A stretch of 21,321 nucleotides of DNA, taken from a virus. Shown piece after piece: positions 12,912 through 21,321 of this stretch. A program made the position numbers and the translations under genes. The stretch lies in the IMG/VR virus record IMGVR_UViG_3300009449_000042, positions 1 through 21,321 of that record; one strand, 5' to 3'. The notes below the pieces were generated by a model. That model had not been told where the DNA came from, searched no databases, and was given only the letters and a program-made list of their open reading frames with translations. Position 1 is the stretch's first letter; every line of letters begins with the position of its first letter.

Positions 12912-13286
12912 TCAGTGGCGGAACGCCTTCCAGCCAAATAGCCGAAGAGTGTAGTACCGCGCCCAAGATCGGACCACGCCGAGGATAACCCCCGCGCGAC
13001 CGTCCAGCTCCTGCTGGATGTACCTGATGCAGTCGTCACGATACGCGACGTCCGCAGCATGTCTGTGTGCGCCGCTAAGGTTGTGCTCTCTGCCCAACCG
13101 GTAGCGGTAATCGTGTAGACTCGCGGGGAGCTTTACGTCCCGGTAGTCCGTCGTCGTGCGTCCAATGCGGACGCCCATCATGTGATCCGTTGACGCGGTG
13201 GACCCGTCTGGGCCAGCCCAGCCCGAATCCAACTCGGAGTTCCACTCCGCTTCGGTCGGTATCTCCATGAACTTAGTTATGAGCAT
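12912..13286 (-). CDS. hypothetical protein with HDxxY...AD motif, 124 aa
   Basis: Last gene of the late operon. The core is LHDYRYRLG (His58-Asp59-x-x-Tyr62) followed by HAADVAYRDDCI (Asp79). HDxxY followed about 15-20 residues later by AD is the catalytic layout of group XIII-like and parvovirus VP1 phospholipase A2. The same spacing also occurs in phage DUF1353-like proteins of unknown role, so activity is uncertain. The C-terminus (VVRSWARYYTLRLFGWKAF) is basic, aromatic and amphipathic and could touch membrane. ATG 13286 has AAGGG upstream. It follows the endolysin and membrane/coiled-coil genes, so a part in lysis or virion entry is plausible but unproven. Confidence 0.72.
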   Translation of the reverse strand: MLITKFMEIPTEAEWNSELDSGWAGPDGSTASTDHMMGVRIGRTTTDYRDVKLPASLHDYRYRLGREHNLSGAHRHAADVAYRDDCIRYIQQELDGRAGVILGVVRSWARYYTLRLFGWKAFRH

Positions 13287-13304
13287 ATCTCGCCCTTTCT
13301 GGTG

Positions 13305-13559
13305 TCACCCCACAGCTAGCCTTACTGCGTCTAATACCCTATCAGATAGCTGCTCAATTCCCTGCTGACGACCTTCTAGCAGGCCAACAGTTCGGTTCAG
13401 TGTGGTGATCTGGTCATGGGTCTCCTGCACTTTTTCCTCACTTGCCTTGAGTCGTTCCTCTGTCCGCCGAGAGCTAGCAGTGATTTGTCGCCACAGCACA
13501 GAGAAGCCGCCCACTAGGGCGGTGGCCCCGGCGCTTACGATCTCGAATTCATGAAGCAT
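13305..13559 (-). CDS. membrane/coiled-coil lysis-module protein, 84 aa
   Basis: One N-terminal hydrophobic segment (residues about 7-24, IVSAGATALVGGFSVLW) is followed by a charged heptad-rich region (about 30-75, RRTEERLKASEEKVQETHDQI) that should form a coiled coil. The GLLEGRQQGIEQL segment is a recurrent feature of small proteins encoded next to phage endolysins. The layout, membrane span then periplasmic or cytoplasmic coiled coil, fits an inner spanin, a holin or an antiholin, and the sequence does not decide between them. Its start overlaps the endolysin stop by 11 bases, and its own ribosome site is weak (GAGATGG), so translation is probably coupled to the endolysin. Confidence 0.75.
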   Translation of the reverse strand: MLHEFEIVSAGATALVGGFSVLWRQITASSRRTEERLKASEEKVQETHDQITTLNRTVGLLEGRQQGIEQLSDRVLDAVRLAVG

Positions 13560-13953
13560 TGCGTTCTACCATCTCAAAGTGAAGTAAGTCCCTGAAACTC
13601 TCATCGGTCATGCGTCCATCCCTGTTCCAATCTCCGCCCCACCGCAAGTCCAATCCGTTCTGCTTCGCGATCTGTAGGATCGCTCCAGAGAGCTGAATGA
13701 ACCTTTCGGTATCCTCCCAGTCGATGGGGTATGGAGCAATGTCCACCGCAACGCTGGGCAGCGAATTGTGCTTTGAGTTGGGCCAGCTCACTTGACTGGC
13801 CCCCGACTCAAAGAGTTCTTGCTGTCTCTCAGGGCCTCTGTGGCCCTCCAGGACTGTGAAGTCCCAGTACTTGATGGCTTCCTCCAGCACCCCCCGAAGT
13901 CTCGTGTCAACGAGTTCTAGGGCGCTTAGGGAGCCTCTACCGAACGCTGGCAC
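13549..13953 (-). CDS. endolysin, M15-type peptidase
   Basis: Peptidoglycan-cutting endolysin of the M15 (VanY/CwlK-like) family, which cleaves the peptide stem of the wall. Zinc ligands are His62 (SKHN), Asp71 (AVDIAP) and His125 (LLHFE); the family carries these as SxHxxxxAxD and a C-terminal HF/HW. The GLDLRWGGDWNRDG segment (100-113) is also typical. GTG 13953 has AGGAGG 6 nt upstream. The start overlaps the stop region of the tail-tip gene. At 134 aa it is a single catalytic domain with no wall-binding module and no signal peptide, so it would need a holin to reach the wall. This is normal for a Gram-negative host. Confidence 0.9.
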   Translation of the reverse strand: MPAFGRGSLSALELVDTRLRGVLEEAIKYWDFTVLEGHRGPERQQELFESGASQVSWPNSKHNSLPSVAVDIAPYPIDWEDTERFIQLSGAILQIAKQNGLDLRWGGDWNRDGRMTDESFRDLLHFEMVERNAS

Positions 13954-13963
13954 GGAAGCCCTC

Positions 13964-16900
13964 CTAGGTGTTGGTTACGTTGGCGGTAGCAGTGAACTTT
14001 ACACCGAACCGCTGAGCGCCTCTGGAAACGAGGTTATCGGCAACACTATAGGACTGCACAGACACCTCAACGAAGTAGACCTGACCCGAGGTCAGCTCCG
14101 GTTTAGTCCCATTGGCCATGGCATTGAACCTTGCAGTAATGTCCACGACTTCGGCGCTGTTCGCATTTGCAGAGCCCAGAAGCGACGTTGAGGCCGCAAA
14201 GCCCAGAGTGGTTCGGTCAACACCCTCAGTATATTCCGTCCCGCCACGCAATGGTGGATTGGTGGGCATCCAGCCCTCCTTCAGACGCGCGAGCAGGTGT
14301 CTATTCCGTTCGTCGGCGTTGGGCCGATCCGCCACGGTAGCAATTTCGATCCGATCATCGTCGATGAGTTTCAGCCCGACAAGCAGCCTCTCATCGGTGT
14401 CAACAGCATCATTCTCCGAATACAGCTTTACGACACCTGGGTTGACAGAATGGTTATGGGTGCTCCAGTTAAGAGTCATGCTGCTAGTGCCTATATCTTT
14501 GACACTATATTGCTCATACCGACCATCATCATAGTGGTTGTACCCCCAGAGTTGGTTGGGGGTGTCGCCGTTGATCCGTAGCTTTGTCGGAGGAAGGGGC
14601 CTAAGCCGTCTTTTGAGTTCGTCCACAGTCACCGTCCGGTCAGTGGCGTCCTCCGGGGCAGTCCCGCCCGCTGGGGAGTACGCCGCATGACGGTACGTCT
14701 GGTTGGTGAGGCTTCCAGTGATCTGTCCGACTCGATCATACATCGGGTCGTCCTGATCCAGGAACAGGATCTCTGATCCCGTGTTCAGGGTCTGGATACC
14801 AGTGTCGAGTAGTCCCCGGTACACCCCCGACAAGGAGAGGCACGGATGTGCCTCAATGATTTGATCTCTAGGAACATTGGTTCCCACTGAAAAGTCTAGG
14901 CCCAAAGCCGGACCAATAAGTGGATTGCGATATGCCCATCCGAAGTAAAGGGTTACTGGGCGTGCTGACGTGAACGCAATGATCTCGTCGTACCTTTTAT
15001 CTCCATTCGCCCAAGCGGGGCGGACAAGAGCTAAGCCATAGCCCAGGTTCTTAACCTGCTCTTCGGTGATGCTAGTAGCTTCGAGTCGCCCGATTGATAC
15101 TGAGAGGTCCCTTACGAGAATATCACCGATGCTTTTATCGAAGTACCGGTCGGCATTATTCTTGAAGGCTCCCCACATTGCGTTGTTAGAAAACCCTTCG
15201 ACCATGGGACTGCCTACGTTTGAGTTGTGCCTGACTGGGTTGGTGTGGGGGCCTGCGCTAGCCCCGTACGGGCCGGGAACGTAATAGTCAGTGGACGAGC
15301 TGTTCCTGTCATATCTGGAGGCTTGGGCTCGATCCAGCCACACGTCTGAGGTGTGGCCTACAATTCTACCCGTCGGGGGCATGGTCGCTTGGTCGGACAC
15401 ATCAAGGTAGGCCCCTCCATCTAACTGGAAGGCCTGCGCCGACGTAGTTGTGGCATTCGGCCCCCCTAGGATATGCCAAGTGTGGGCCTGTGAGTTAATC
15501 AAGCCGAGCTGTTGGTGGTAGAACTCCGGCAATCCCGTCAACTCGATGCTGGTAGGGAACACCGCGTCAGCGGGTACGACCTGCGCTAGAGAGGCAGATC
15601 CTCCAACTTGGATAGAGCTAGTCGGTTCATCGAAGACATCCCGTATACCTTTTACAACCACGTTGCCCGAGGAGTCCTGGGGCAATCCGACTTCCAACAC
15701 TCGCATATAGAAGTCAAAGAGCCCGAAGTCGGGATGATTAACTTCTAATATGCTGCCGGGTCGCAGATAGCTTAGGTCTCGGGACACCTCCAAAGTCAAG
15801 GTGGTCAGAGGGTAGGAGTAGGACTTTAGGAATCGCTGTGCTACTGTCGCCGCAGTCGCTGGGTGCCTTATGCCTTGCATGTCAACTTGTTTGATTGACT
15901 TCTTGCCTCTACGGATAGCCATGTTCCCACTATCCACAGCGTTGGCTACCGCTTCCTTGAATTCCTGGGTTCGGTCTAGGTACTTGAGATGAACGGTGTT
16001 GAACGTCTGGTCCCATGACTGTCGATCCGCAGTCTTGACCTTGATGATCGACGCAGGGGTCAGTATTGGGACAGTGTTGAATCCCTTTTGAACAGTAGCA
16101 ACTATGCTGCCGCCAGTGAAGGTATTGTCAGCCCCCAAATCCTCGCCAGTGGTGCTCGCGAAGAACACAAATTTAGTGGCAGCCGAGGATTTGGAAGTGA
16201 CCACGCAGGGCTTCAAACCACTGCCCTCAGTCACGTTCGTGACAAAGATTTGGTCCCCAACTTCAAGTGCATCCCATAGCGCATCGTCGCCAAACCTAGC
16301 GTCTGCGCCAACCGCACCAGTTTGGAAAATGCCGTCAGTGGTGTACGTAGTGCCGCCAACGGGGTTCCCGTCATAGTCTAGGATGGCGTTGGTCGTCTCT
16401 TCGTACGTCTTGCGGTTCAGGGTATATTCAAACAGCCCGTCCTCGTTCTGAAACAGGACGCCATTGACCTGATCACTGATACTCTGTATGACCCCAAAGG
16501 CCTGCTTCGGGCTATCAATTGTCCGGCTGAACCCATTTCCTTCTTCGGAGCACTTCTTGGCGGCTGCGATGAAAGACTCTCGATTGATCAGTGAGGGATC
16601 AATGGCCAGTCCCCAGTCAACATCCGTCAGGATCTCATAGATTACGTGCATGGGGTTGGCATCAGCCGTAGTGCCGTCATCCCGGATCTTAGCATAGGAC
16701 GTTGTCAGCATCGTGGGGAATCGCTGAACATGAACTTGGAACTGAGGTGCAGTGGCGCGCTCGGTGAGCTTACCCCCCTCCCAGACCATGCGGGCAACAC
16801 CCCCGTAATGGGGGAGCAGGGAAGCGCGAGGCACCACGTCCCCATTGGTTAGGGTTTCGGTCTCGCCGCTGTCATTCAGCTTGCCTATGAGCCACTCATT

Positions 16901-17434
16901 GATGGGCTGGTCTTGGGTTCCGAAGTAAAAACTAATGTCCCCGTCGATACCCCCACCTCTCTTTGGGCCGCCGGTTAGGCTATGGTCCGTGACCCTAATG
17001 CGCCGATGGCCACTAGTGGTCTTCGTGAAACCGGCTAGAGGTACTGTCCCGCCAGTATGCGCGCGCTGCTCTCCAGCTTTGATGAAGAACTCATCGTCCA
17101 GTTGGATCGCGGTAATAGAGTCCAGCTCGCCCCAGCAAAGGGCCATGTCGATGCCAATGGAGTATTCGTACCCAACAACATTGCCCCCGGTGGTGAGGGC
17201 GTTGGTGGATAATTCACCATACCAGATGACGTTAGGTCCACTGATGCGGGTTGATCCCCAGACAACAGGAATGTACCGACTCTCAAGGTTCGTAGGGAAC
17301 CCGAAGTCTCCTAGAGCCGATGGCTCAGCTTCCTCGATGTCTGGCTTAGGCGCGAGGAGCATAGACAGCCCCGAAACCGCAGCGGAGACGACCGCCATAA
17401 CAATAGCGATAACAAGGTACTCAAATCCAGTCAT
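13964..17434 (-). CDS. tail tip / host-specificity protein (gpJ-like)
   Basis: Large 1156-aa baseplate or tail-tip protein of the lambda gpJ/GTA megatron type, which caps the tail and binds the host receptor. The N-terminus has a hydrophobic segment (about 5-27). Then come family-typical blocks: IPVVWGSTRISGPNVIWYG, YSIGIDMALCWGELDSI and, further on, MHVIYEILTDVDWGLAIDPS with QAFGVIQSISDQVNGVLFQ. The region RHPATAATVAQRFLKSYSYP...LTLEVSRDLSYLRPGSILEV (about 510-560) is the tail-hub segment. The C-terminal 500 residues are more variable, beta-rich and Gly/Asn-rich, and probably carry the receptor-binding part. AAGGAG (17444-17449) precedes ATG 17434. No NlpC/P60 peptidase gene intervenes between it and the DUF2163 gene, unlike in GTA and lambda. 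Receptor binding is inferred from position and length. Confidence 0.88.
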   Translation of the reverse strand: MTGFEYLVIAIVMAVVSAAVSGLSMLLAPKPDIEEAEPSALGDFGFPTNLESRYIPVVWGSTRISGPNVIWYGELSTNALTTGGNVVGYEYSIGIDMALCWGELDSITAIQLDDEFFIKAGEQRAHTGGTVPLAGFTKTTSGHRRIRVTDHSLTGGPKRGGGIDGDISFYFGTQDQPINEWLIGKLNDSGETETLTNGDVVPRASLLPHYGGVARMVWEGGKLTERATAPQFQVHVQRFPTMLTTSYAKIRDDGTTADANPMHVIYEILTDVDWGLAIDPSLINRESFIAAAKKCSEEGNGFSRTIDSPKQAFGVIQSISDQVNGVLFQNEDGLFEYTLNRKTYEETTNAILDYDGNPVGGTTYTTDGIFQTGAVGADARFGDDALWDALEVGDQIFVTNVTEGSGLKPCVVTSKSSAATKFVFFASTTGEDLGADNTFTGGSIVATVQKGFNTVPILTPASIIKVKTADRQSWDQTFNTVHLKYLDRTQEFKEAVANAVDSGNMAIRRGKKSIKQVDMQGIRHPATAATVAQRFLKSYSYPLTTLTLEVSRDLSYLRPGSILEVNHPDFGLFDFYMRVLEVGLPQDSSGNVVVKGIRDVFDEPTSSIQVGGSASLAQVVPADAVFPTSIELTGLPEFYHQQLGLINSQAHTWHILGGPNATTTSAQAFQLDGGAYLDVSDQATMPPTGRIVGHTSDVWLDRAQASRYDRNSSSTDYYVPGPYGASAGPHTNPVRHNSNVGSPMVEGFSNNAMWGAFKNNADRYFDKSIGDILVRDLSVSIGRLEATSITEEQVKNLGYGLALVRPAWANGDKRYDEIIAFTSARPVTLYFGWAYRNPLIGPALGLDFSVGTNVPRDQIIEAHPCLSLSGVYRGLLDTGIQTLNTGSEILFLDQDDPMYDRVGQITGSLTNQTYRHAAYSPAGGTAPEDATDRTVTVDELKRRLRPLPPTKLRINGDTPNQLWGYNHYDDGRYEQYSVKDIGTSSMTLNWSTHNHSVNPGVVKLYSENDAVDTDERLLVGLKLIDDDRIEIATVADRPNADERNRHLLARLKEGWMPTNPPLRGGTEYTEGVDRTTLGFAASTSLLGSANANSAEVVDITARFNAMANGTKPELTSGQVYFVEVSVQSYSVADNLVSRGAQRFGVKFTATANVTNT

Positions 17435-17437
17435 GGC

Positions 17438-18298
17438 CTATCTCTCCTTGGTGATCTGCAAGTTAGCAGTGTGAGGGTTTAGGGTAGGCACAAAAGGAAA
17501 CCCGCCATAGTGTTCGACATTGTTGAAGCGGCTCAGACAAGTGTCAATCGACTTGTCGCACCCAGCGGTGAACGTGATGGCCTGCCCAGGTGTGAGCCCC
17601 TCTAGGGGCACCAAGAGCACCAAAGAGTACTCATTGGTGTTCGCCGTTGCGGAGAAGTCTACACCCATGCGCTGACTCCCATCGACTCCGTTCAGAAAGG
17701 TCCCACCGTTAAAGAAAGCGGTGTCTGCGGCTAGCTTAGTAGTCGCCTGCCCTTGGTCGGAAAGAGTTACGGTCACACCGTCAGCGCTGGCCGCTACGAC
17801 GGAAAAGCTAAAGGTAAATGGCGACTTGGGTACTAGGCACTGCTTACTGTACAGATTGTGGTCGCACATCCATGAAAAGGTCTGCGTGGGGATCTGTGCT
17901 GCTAACATGCTCATCATGCCGAGCACGGACACTGATGCTTCCGTGCCTGAGAACTTGACGCTAGAGACAGATCCCGCCCAGAAGGGGAAGACTTCTGCCG
18001 CCGCGTCACTAAGGTGGACCTGCTGGATTGTGAGGTTGTCTGGGGACGGGGGAACGCCCCCTAGGTATCGGGCGACGAATGGGTTGTTGAAGGGGAACTT
18101 CAAAGTGAGGCTACCCGAGGTCTCCTTAACGGAGATAGTGGGGGCTGTGCGTGAGATCGCGATAGGCTCATATGTGTTTCCATTCAGAGTATAAGGCTCT
18201 GCGGCGGAGGTGTAGTAGAAGGTATCTGCGCCGGTAATCGCGTACAGCTCGATTGGCGCTCCATCTTCCGTGGATTCTTGTTGACTTGAGAAAGACAT
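17438..18298 (-). CDS. DUF2163/BR0599-type tail hub protein
   Basis: Tail-tip hub protein of the DUF2163/BR0599 family, related to lambda gpL and the GTA hub. The N-terminal part contains the duplicated beta domain (YEPIAISRTAPTISVKETSG, FWAGSVSSVKFSG). The C-terminal BR0599 block is CLSRFNNVEHYGGFPFVP (254-271), close to the family consensus. Four cysteines at 145, 154, 247 and 254 match the positions that bind an iron-sulfur cluster in gpL-type hubs, so a cluster is likely. The stop is 3 nt before the tail-tip start. The length of 286 aa is normal. The start has AAAGGA upstream. Confidence 0.88.
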   Translation of the reverse strand: MSFSSQQESTEDGAPIELYAITGADTFYYTSAAEPYTLNGNTYEPIAISRTAPTISVKETSGSLTLKFPFNNPFVARYLGGVPPSPDNLTIQQVHLSDAAAEVFPFWAGSVSSVKFSGTEASVSVLGMMSMLAAQIPTQTFSWMCDHNLYSKQCLVPKSPFTFSFSVVAASADGVTVTLSDQGQATTKLAADTAFFNGGTFLNGVDGSQRMGVDFSATANTNEYSLVLLVPLEGLTPGQAITFTAGCDKSIDTCLSRFNNVEHYGGFPFVPTLNPHTANLQITKER

Positions 18299-18318
18299 TA
18301 GGGGGTTTCCTTTCAGGG

Positions 18319-19899
18319 TTATTGTTTAACGGTCTGCACCTTGAACTTGCACTTGATCGCGTCTCGGCCTTCGTACTCTAGTCTGATCTTGTCCGAGGCC
18401 ATCCGCACATGGTAGAGAAGCTCAAATCGCTTCCCGGCGGTGCCGCCTGGAATAGCCCCATTATATGATATGTTAACTGTTCCGTCAGCCTGGGCGGTGG
18501 AGGAGAGCACCGCGTACTGGGTTTTGGTTCCGCCAGAGGTTACCTCGAAAGAGGCGTAACCGTCTAGGAGGGGGGTTAGCCCTCCCAGTCCGGTGCCCAT
18601 TACAGTTAAGACGTTCCCAGCATTGCTGACTGCGAAGAAATCCTCAGTGCCTGACGGCACGTAGAAGGATCGCTGTCGGCCTTGGGTCCACATAATAAAC
18701 TCTCGGAGCGCGTCAATCTTACCCGATTCGTATGCGTACTCAAAGGAACGCTCGAATGCAACCGTACTTGACTTTCGACGTTGGAAGGTGTCGATAACGC
18801 CAATCTTCCGATCAAACTCAACTGCGCCGGAGTCCCCAGAGAACGCGAGAGAAGTTGTGAGCAGCCCGCCTTCTCGTAGGATGGGGCGGCTGTTGAAAGT
18901 CTCAGAGGCCAAATTGGAGTATAGCGTAGAGGATTCGAGGAGGTTCTCGGCGTAGTCTCCCTGCTGTGCGACCCAAGTGGACAGGTACTCAACGGCGTCC
19001 GAGGGGTACACTTTGACTTTAGGATTCTCTCTGAGCAAGGCTATGGATTGAGGTACGATAGTGAACTTATCGCCAACGGATGTGCCTGGGTTGGTCGTGC
19101 CGAAGAAAAGCCTCGCGGACGTGCTTGCATTACCTAAGAGGGGCAGGGTGTATGAGGTGCCCTGCGCGTCCTCGTAGGTGACTAGGTCGCCCTTCTTTAG
19201 AGAGGCAATCGAAGGGTCCCAGTTGGTTGGGCCATCCAGTGCCAGAAACCAAACGTCATCCACGCCCGCGCCGCCCGAGGCTCCTTCCACAACTACCGGC
19301 TGAGATCGGTGCCACAATGACACCTTGGCCTCACGAGAGGTTAGGCCCATCATCTGGGCCTGAAAGTCATGGGCGGTGCCGCGATCTGAAGTGCCCACGA
19401 GATATCTATACTTTGTAGTCAATCTGGAACTCGCCCGCAGCCGCGTACGTTGTTCTGTGCCATCCCACGCTTCCGAGACGTTCGTCTTGAACTCTATCTC
19501 CTCCTCGATGTCTCCCTGGGGCTTTTCGTCCACCGGAAAGAACCGTCGGAAGGTCAAAGTGAGATTAGTGCCCGCCCAGCTCAATTGCACTGTCTGCACT
19601 GAATCCCTAGCGGGCTTCAGGAACGTCAAGGTGACTACTATCGAAGAGGACGCGGGGACTACGAGCGGGTTGCTAGTGAGGTCTGCTACAGTGGTCAGGG
19701 CAGACTGCCCAGGCCATGTGATCTGGAAGGTGCCATCCTCTAAGGGCACGGTCAGCGGGGCCGAAACTGCTTCGTGTGATGAGTTGAAGATCTCGACCGA
19801 AGTCGAGGAGGAGTCTACAACCTCGCCAAGATACCGAGAGGGCGCGGTGTCGAGCTGATACTGGTTTCCGAAGTATGTCGAGCCGAAAGTAGATAGCAT
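18319..19899 (-). CDS. minor tail protein with two distal-tail-like segments
   Basis: Tail protein of 526 aa placed where distal tail (DUF2460/Dit) proteins sit, just upstream of the DUF2163 hub. The N-terminal 40-118 is an Ig-like beta region (VVDSSSTSVEIFNSS...VQLSWAGTNLTLTF). Two segments resemble the Dit core: EAWDGTEQRTRLRASSRLTT (143-162) with AKVSLWHRSQ, and TFQRRKSSTVAFERSFEYAY with LREFIMWTQGRQRSFYVPSG near 365-425. The repeated order of an Arg-rich strand, a Tyr-rich strand and then a W/F...R...F turn suggests an internal duplication. The end, RIRLEYEGR-like with KCKFKVQTVKQ, is basic. The assignment rests on gene order and this pattern; no exact family name is claimed. Confidence 0.72.
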   Translation of the reverse strand: MLSTFGSTYFGNQYQLDTAPSRYLGEVVDSSSTSVEIFNSSHEAVSAPLTVPLEDGTFQITWPGQSALTTVADLTSNPLVVPASSSIVVTLTFLKPARDSVQTVQLSWAGTNLTLTFRRFFPVDEKPQGDIEEEIEFKTNVSEAWDGTEQRTRLRASSRLTTKYRYLVGTSDRGTAHDFQAQMMGLTSREAKVSLWHRSQPVVVEGASGGAGVDDVWFLALDGPTNWDPSIASLKKGDLVTYEDAQGTSYTLPLLGNASTSARLFFGTTNPGTSVGDKFTIVPQSIALLRENPKVKVYPSDAVEYLSTWVAQQGDYAENLLESSTLYSNLASETFNSRPILREGGLLTTSLAFSGDSGAVEFDRKIGVIDTFQRRKSSTVAFERSFEYAYESGKIDALREFIMWTQGRQRSFYVPSGTEDFFAVSNAGNVLTVMGTGLGGLTPLLDGYASFEVTSGGTKTQYAVLSSTAQADGTVNISYNGAIPGGTAGKRFELLYHVRMASDKIRLEYEGRDAIKCKFKVQTVKQ

Positions 19900-19905
19900 G
19901 GTGCT

Positions 19906-21321
19906 TTACCTCTTATACACATATCCGGCAAGGCCGGAAGATCCAGTAGGGTTTAGTGGTCGCTGAAGTTCGTTAACAAACCCGCGTTTTACGACGGGGA
20001 TCGTGTCGAAGTGCCCATCCTCTAGTATCACGGAGGAGTCCTTCGCGTCGAGCCCGGTCTGTTTCAGGTTCATCGTGATACGACTAACACCAGGGAACTG
20101 GCCGAGGTGTATCGCGTAAGCCCCGTTGCTATTAGCGTACAGGGAGTTTCGTTGGAGCCTAGTCTGTCCAACAGATATGTAGTCCCACTCTAATCTCATG
20201 CTCGTCGTTGGAGCAGGATTGTAGTGGCGCAGGTCCACCCGAAGGCCGGTTATTGTACCAGTCCAGTTGGCCATAGCGGAGGGGTCAATTGAGTAGGTAG
20301 TCCACTCCCCTTCGTCAAAGGACGCCGGATGGTCGAAAAGCATCGAATTGCCAGGGTCGGCGTACGAGGTGGCGGTGCTGGTTGTTATGAAGATTTGGCC
20401 GTTACCGCCCGAGTTGGCTGTTCCCCCAACCGAAAGAATCTTCTGGCGTACACGAAACTCAATCCTGTCATACGTGGCGTTGGCGGCGTGCGCCAGTCCG
20501 TCCGCTCCATTGGCCCGCCAGAAGTGTGTCTGTGGGTCTGCGCCAGAGAACTGCTGCTCCGCCCAGCCACTACTGGCTAGGGCGGTGCCGCCCGTCGCGG
20601 CAACTAAGTTGGCTATGTCCTCAGCCTCTAGGATTGCGTCCTCAGTCTGAATAGAGGCGCGAGCGGTGGGCATGGGCAGCGAATAGAGTACCGATTCCAC
20701 CGGAGTCCAAGGGGATATGTAGAACTCATCGAAGCCCTTGCCCGCTTCGGTCTCGATGGGCCGGAGCGGATAGAAGGTGCGAGCCCTAGCCCCCGTCATC
20801 CCTACCGCTTCTCCACCTTGGAAGCTATTGAAGCCCGCTTGGATGGAGTACCTTTTGGACTGAAGGAACTGGCTGCTATTGTCATTTGGGCCGTACTTGC
20901 GGATGTGGTTTGTCCCGAGGGGTCCGTACCCCGATCGCCCGCCGCTGGTCTGCTGGAGGGTGTCGTCCAATCCGTCTTCGGAGAAGCGGGCGATCAATAT
21001 ACTTGGATTCTTGTAGGCCTCGTTGGCTCCCTGGTATGAGAAGGGGTACTGGTAGGAGTCCACGCCCTGCTCGTCTGTGTGGGGGCCAGTGGTGCCCAAG
21101 AACATGCCGGTCGGGTTGAGCCCTGTGCTGAGAAAGTCTGCATCCCCAGCGAGGCGCCCCATCCACCAGTGGCTGACGTTGTCACTTCCAACAGTCTGGA
21201 GGACCATGTGGAAGTGTTCGTTCCCAATATCAGCGCTACCATAGAAGGTGTAGTTCACACCAGAGGTGAAGTTGAGCCGACCTGAGCGAGGGAAAAACCC
21301 GTCCGGGATTTGGGCCGCTGA
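19906..21321 (-). CDS. beta-rich tail protein (5' end cut by window)
   Basis: Partial gene: the frame is open through base 21321, and codons before the GTG at 21258 read as normal protein (IPDGFFPRSGRLNFTSGVNYTFYG), so that GTG is internal. Of the 471 visible residues, the N-terminal third is rich in Gly, Ser and aromatic residues. A region beginning near SGWAEQQFSGADPQTHFWRA and running to LEWDYISVG (about 240-385) has the alternating strand pattern of a jelly-roll carbohydrate-binding module. The C-terminus (ANSNGAYAIHLGQFPG, FVNELQRPLNPTGSSG) resembles distal-tail ends. It lies 6 nt upstream of the next tail gene. It is likely a structural tail or adhesin component of unknown family; no catalytic motif was seen. 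Confidence 0.68.
   Translation of the reverse strand, partial: SAAQIPDGFFPRSGRLNFTSGVNYTFYGSADIGNEHFHMVLQTVGSDNVSHWWMGRLAGDADFLSTGLNPTGMFLGTTGPHTDEQGVDSYQYPFSYQGANEAYKNPSILIARFSEDGLDDTLQQTSGGRSGYGPLGTNHIRKYGPNDNSSQFLQSKRYSIQAGFNSFQGGEAVGMTGARARTFYPLRPIETEAGKGFDEFYISPWTPVESVLYSLPMPTARASIQTEDAILEAEDIANLVAATGGTALASSGWAEQQFSGADPQTHFWRANGADGLAHAANATYDRIEFRVRQKILSVGGTANSGGNGQIFITTSTATSYADPGNSMLFDHPASFDEGEWTTYSIDPSAMANWTGTITGLRVDLRHYNPAPTTSMRLEWDYISVGQTRLQRNSLYANSNGAYAIHLGQFPGVSRITMNLKQTGLDAKDSSVILEDGHFDTIPVVKRGFVNELQRPLNPTGSSGLAGYVYKR

Noticed and set aside
1-21321. tRNA genes, CRISPR arrays, insertion sequences, integrase or att sites
   Set aside because: No cloverleaf, regularly spaced repeats, transposase motifs or tyrosine/serine recombinase signatures were seen on either strand.

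Overview
The window is a piece of a tailed-phage genome (or a prophage still carrying phage replication and tail modules). It is GC-moderate and packed almost wall to wall, with start/stop overlaps of the ATGA, GTGA and TAATG kind. A Gram-negative host is suggested by a small lipoprotein with a lipobox, a Cys-rich protein with a C-terminal membrane anchor, and lambda/GTA-like tail-tip genes. The host genus cannot be fixed from the sequence. No integrase, repressor, tRNA or CRISPR was seen, so lifestyle is open. Both ends of the window cut a gene.

Left arm, plus strand (1-12825): DNA replication and nucleotide metabolism. In order: a VapE/primase-type P-loop ATPase cut by the window start; two small unknowns; a compact class II (B12-dependent) ribonucleotide reductase; a DUF2800 PD-(D/E)XK nuclease-like protein with a probable Fe-S cysteine cluster; a DUF2815 ssDNA-binding-type protein; an intrinsic terminator; a family A DNA polymerase with proofreading exonuclease; a small membrane protein; an unknown; a VRR-NUC nuclease; an SNF2-type helicase; an HExxH metalloprotease-like protein; and a deoxynucleoside monophosphate kinase. 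Four small genes follow: a 25-residue membrane peptide, an unknown, a lipoprotein and a Cys-rich membrane-anchored protein. The reductase and kinase would feed dNTPs to the polymerase. ATPase, helicase, nucleases and ssDNA-binding protein form the replication/recombination set seen together in many phages.

Right arm, minus strand (12912-21321): late genes read right to left. They are a partial beta-rich tail protein, a tail protein with two Dit-like segments, a DUF2163/BR0599 hub protein with four cysteines, a large gpJ-like tail-tip protein, an M15 peptidase endolysin, a membrane/coiled-coil lysis protein and a protein with an HDxxY...AD motif. The two arms converge at about 12826-12911, where two oppositely oriented terminator hairpins sit back to back.

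The most unusual non-coding feature is a repeated 35-nt element, GCACTAAGT-N12-GCGGAGATACTAAA. It occurs once before the DUF2815 gene and once before the metalloprotease gene. The blocks and the 12-nt spacing are identical but the spacer differs. In both copies the right block closes a hairpin. It could be a phage promoter class or a structured RNA regulator.
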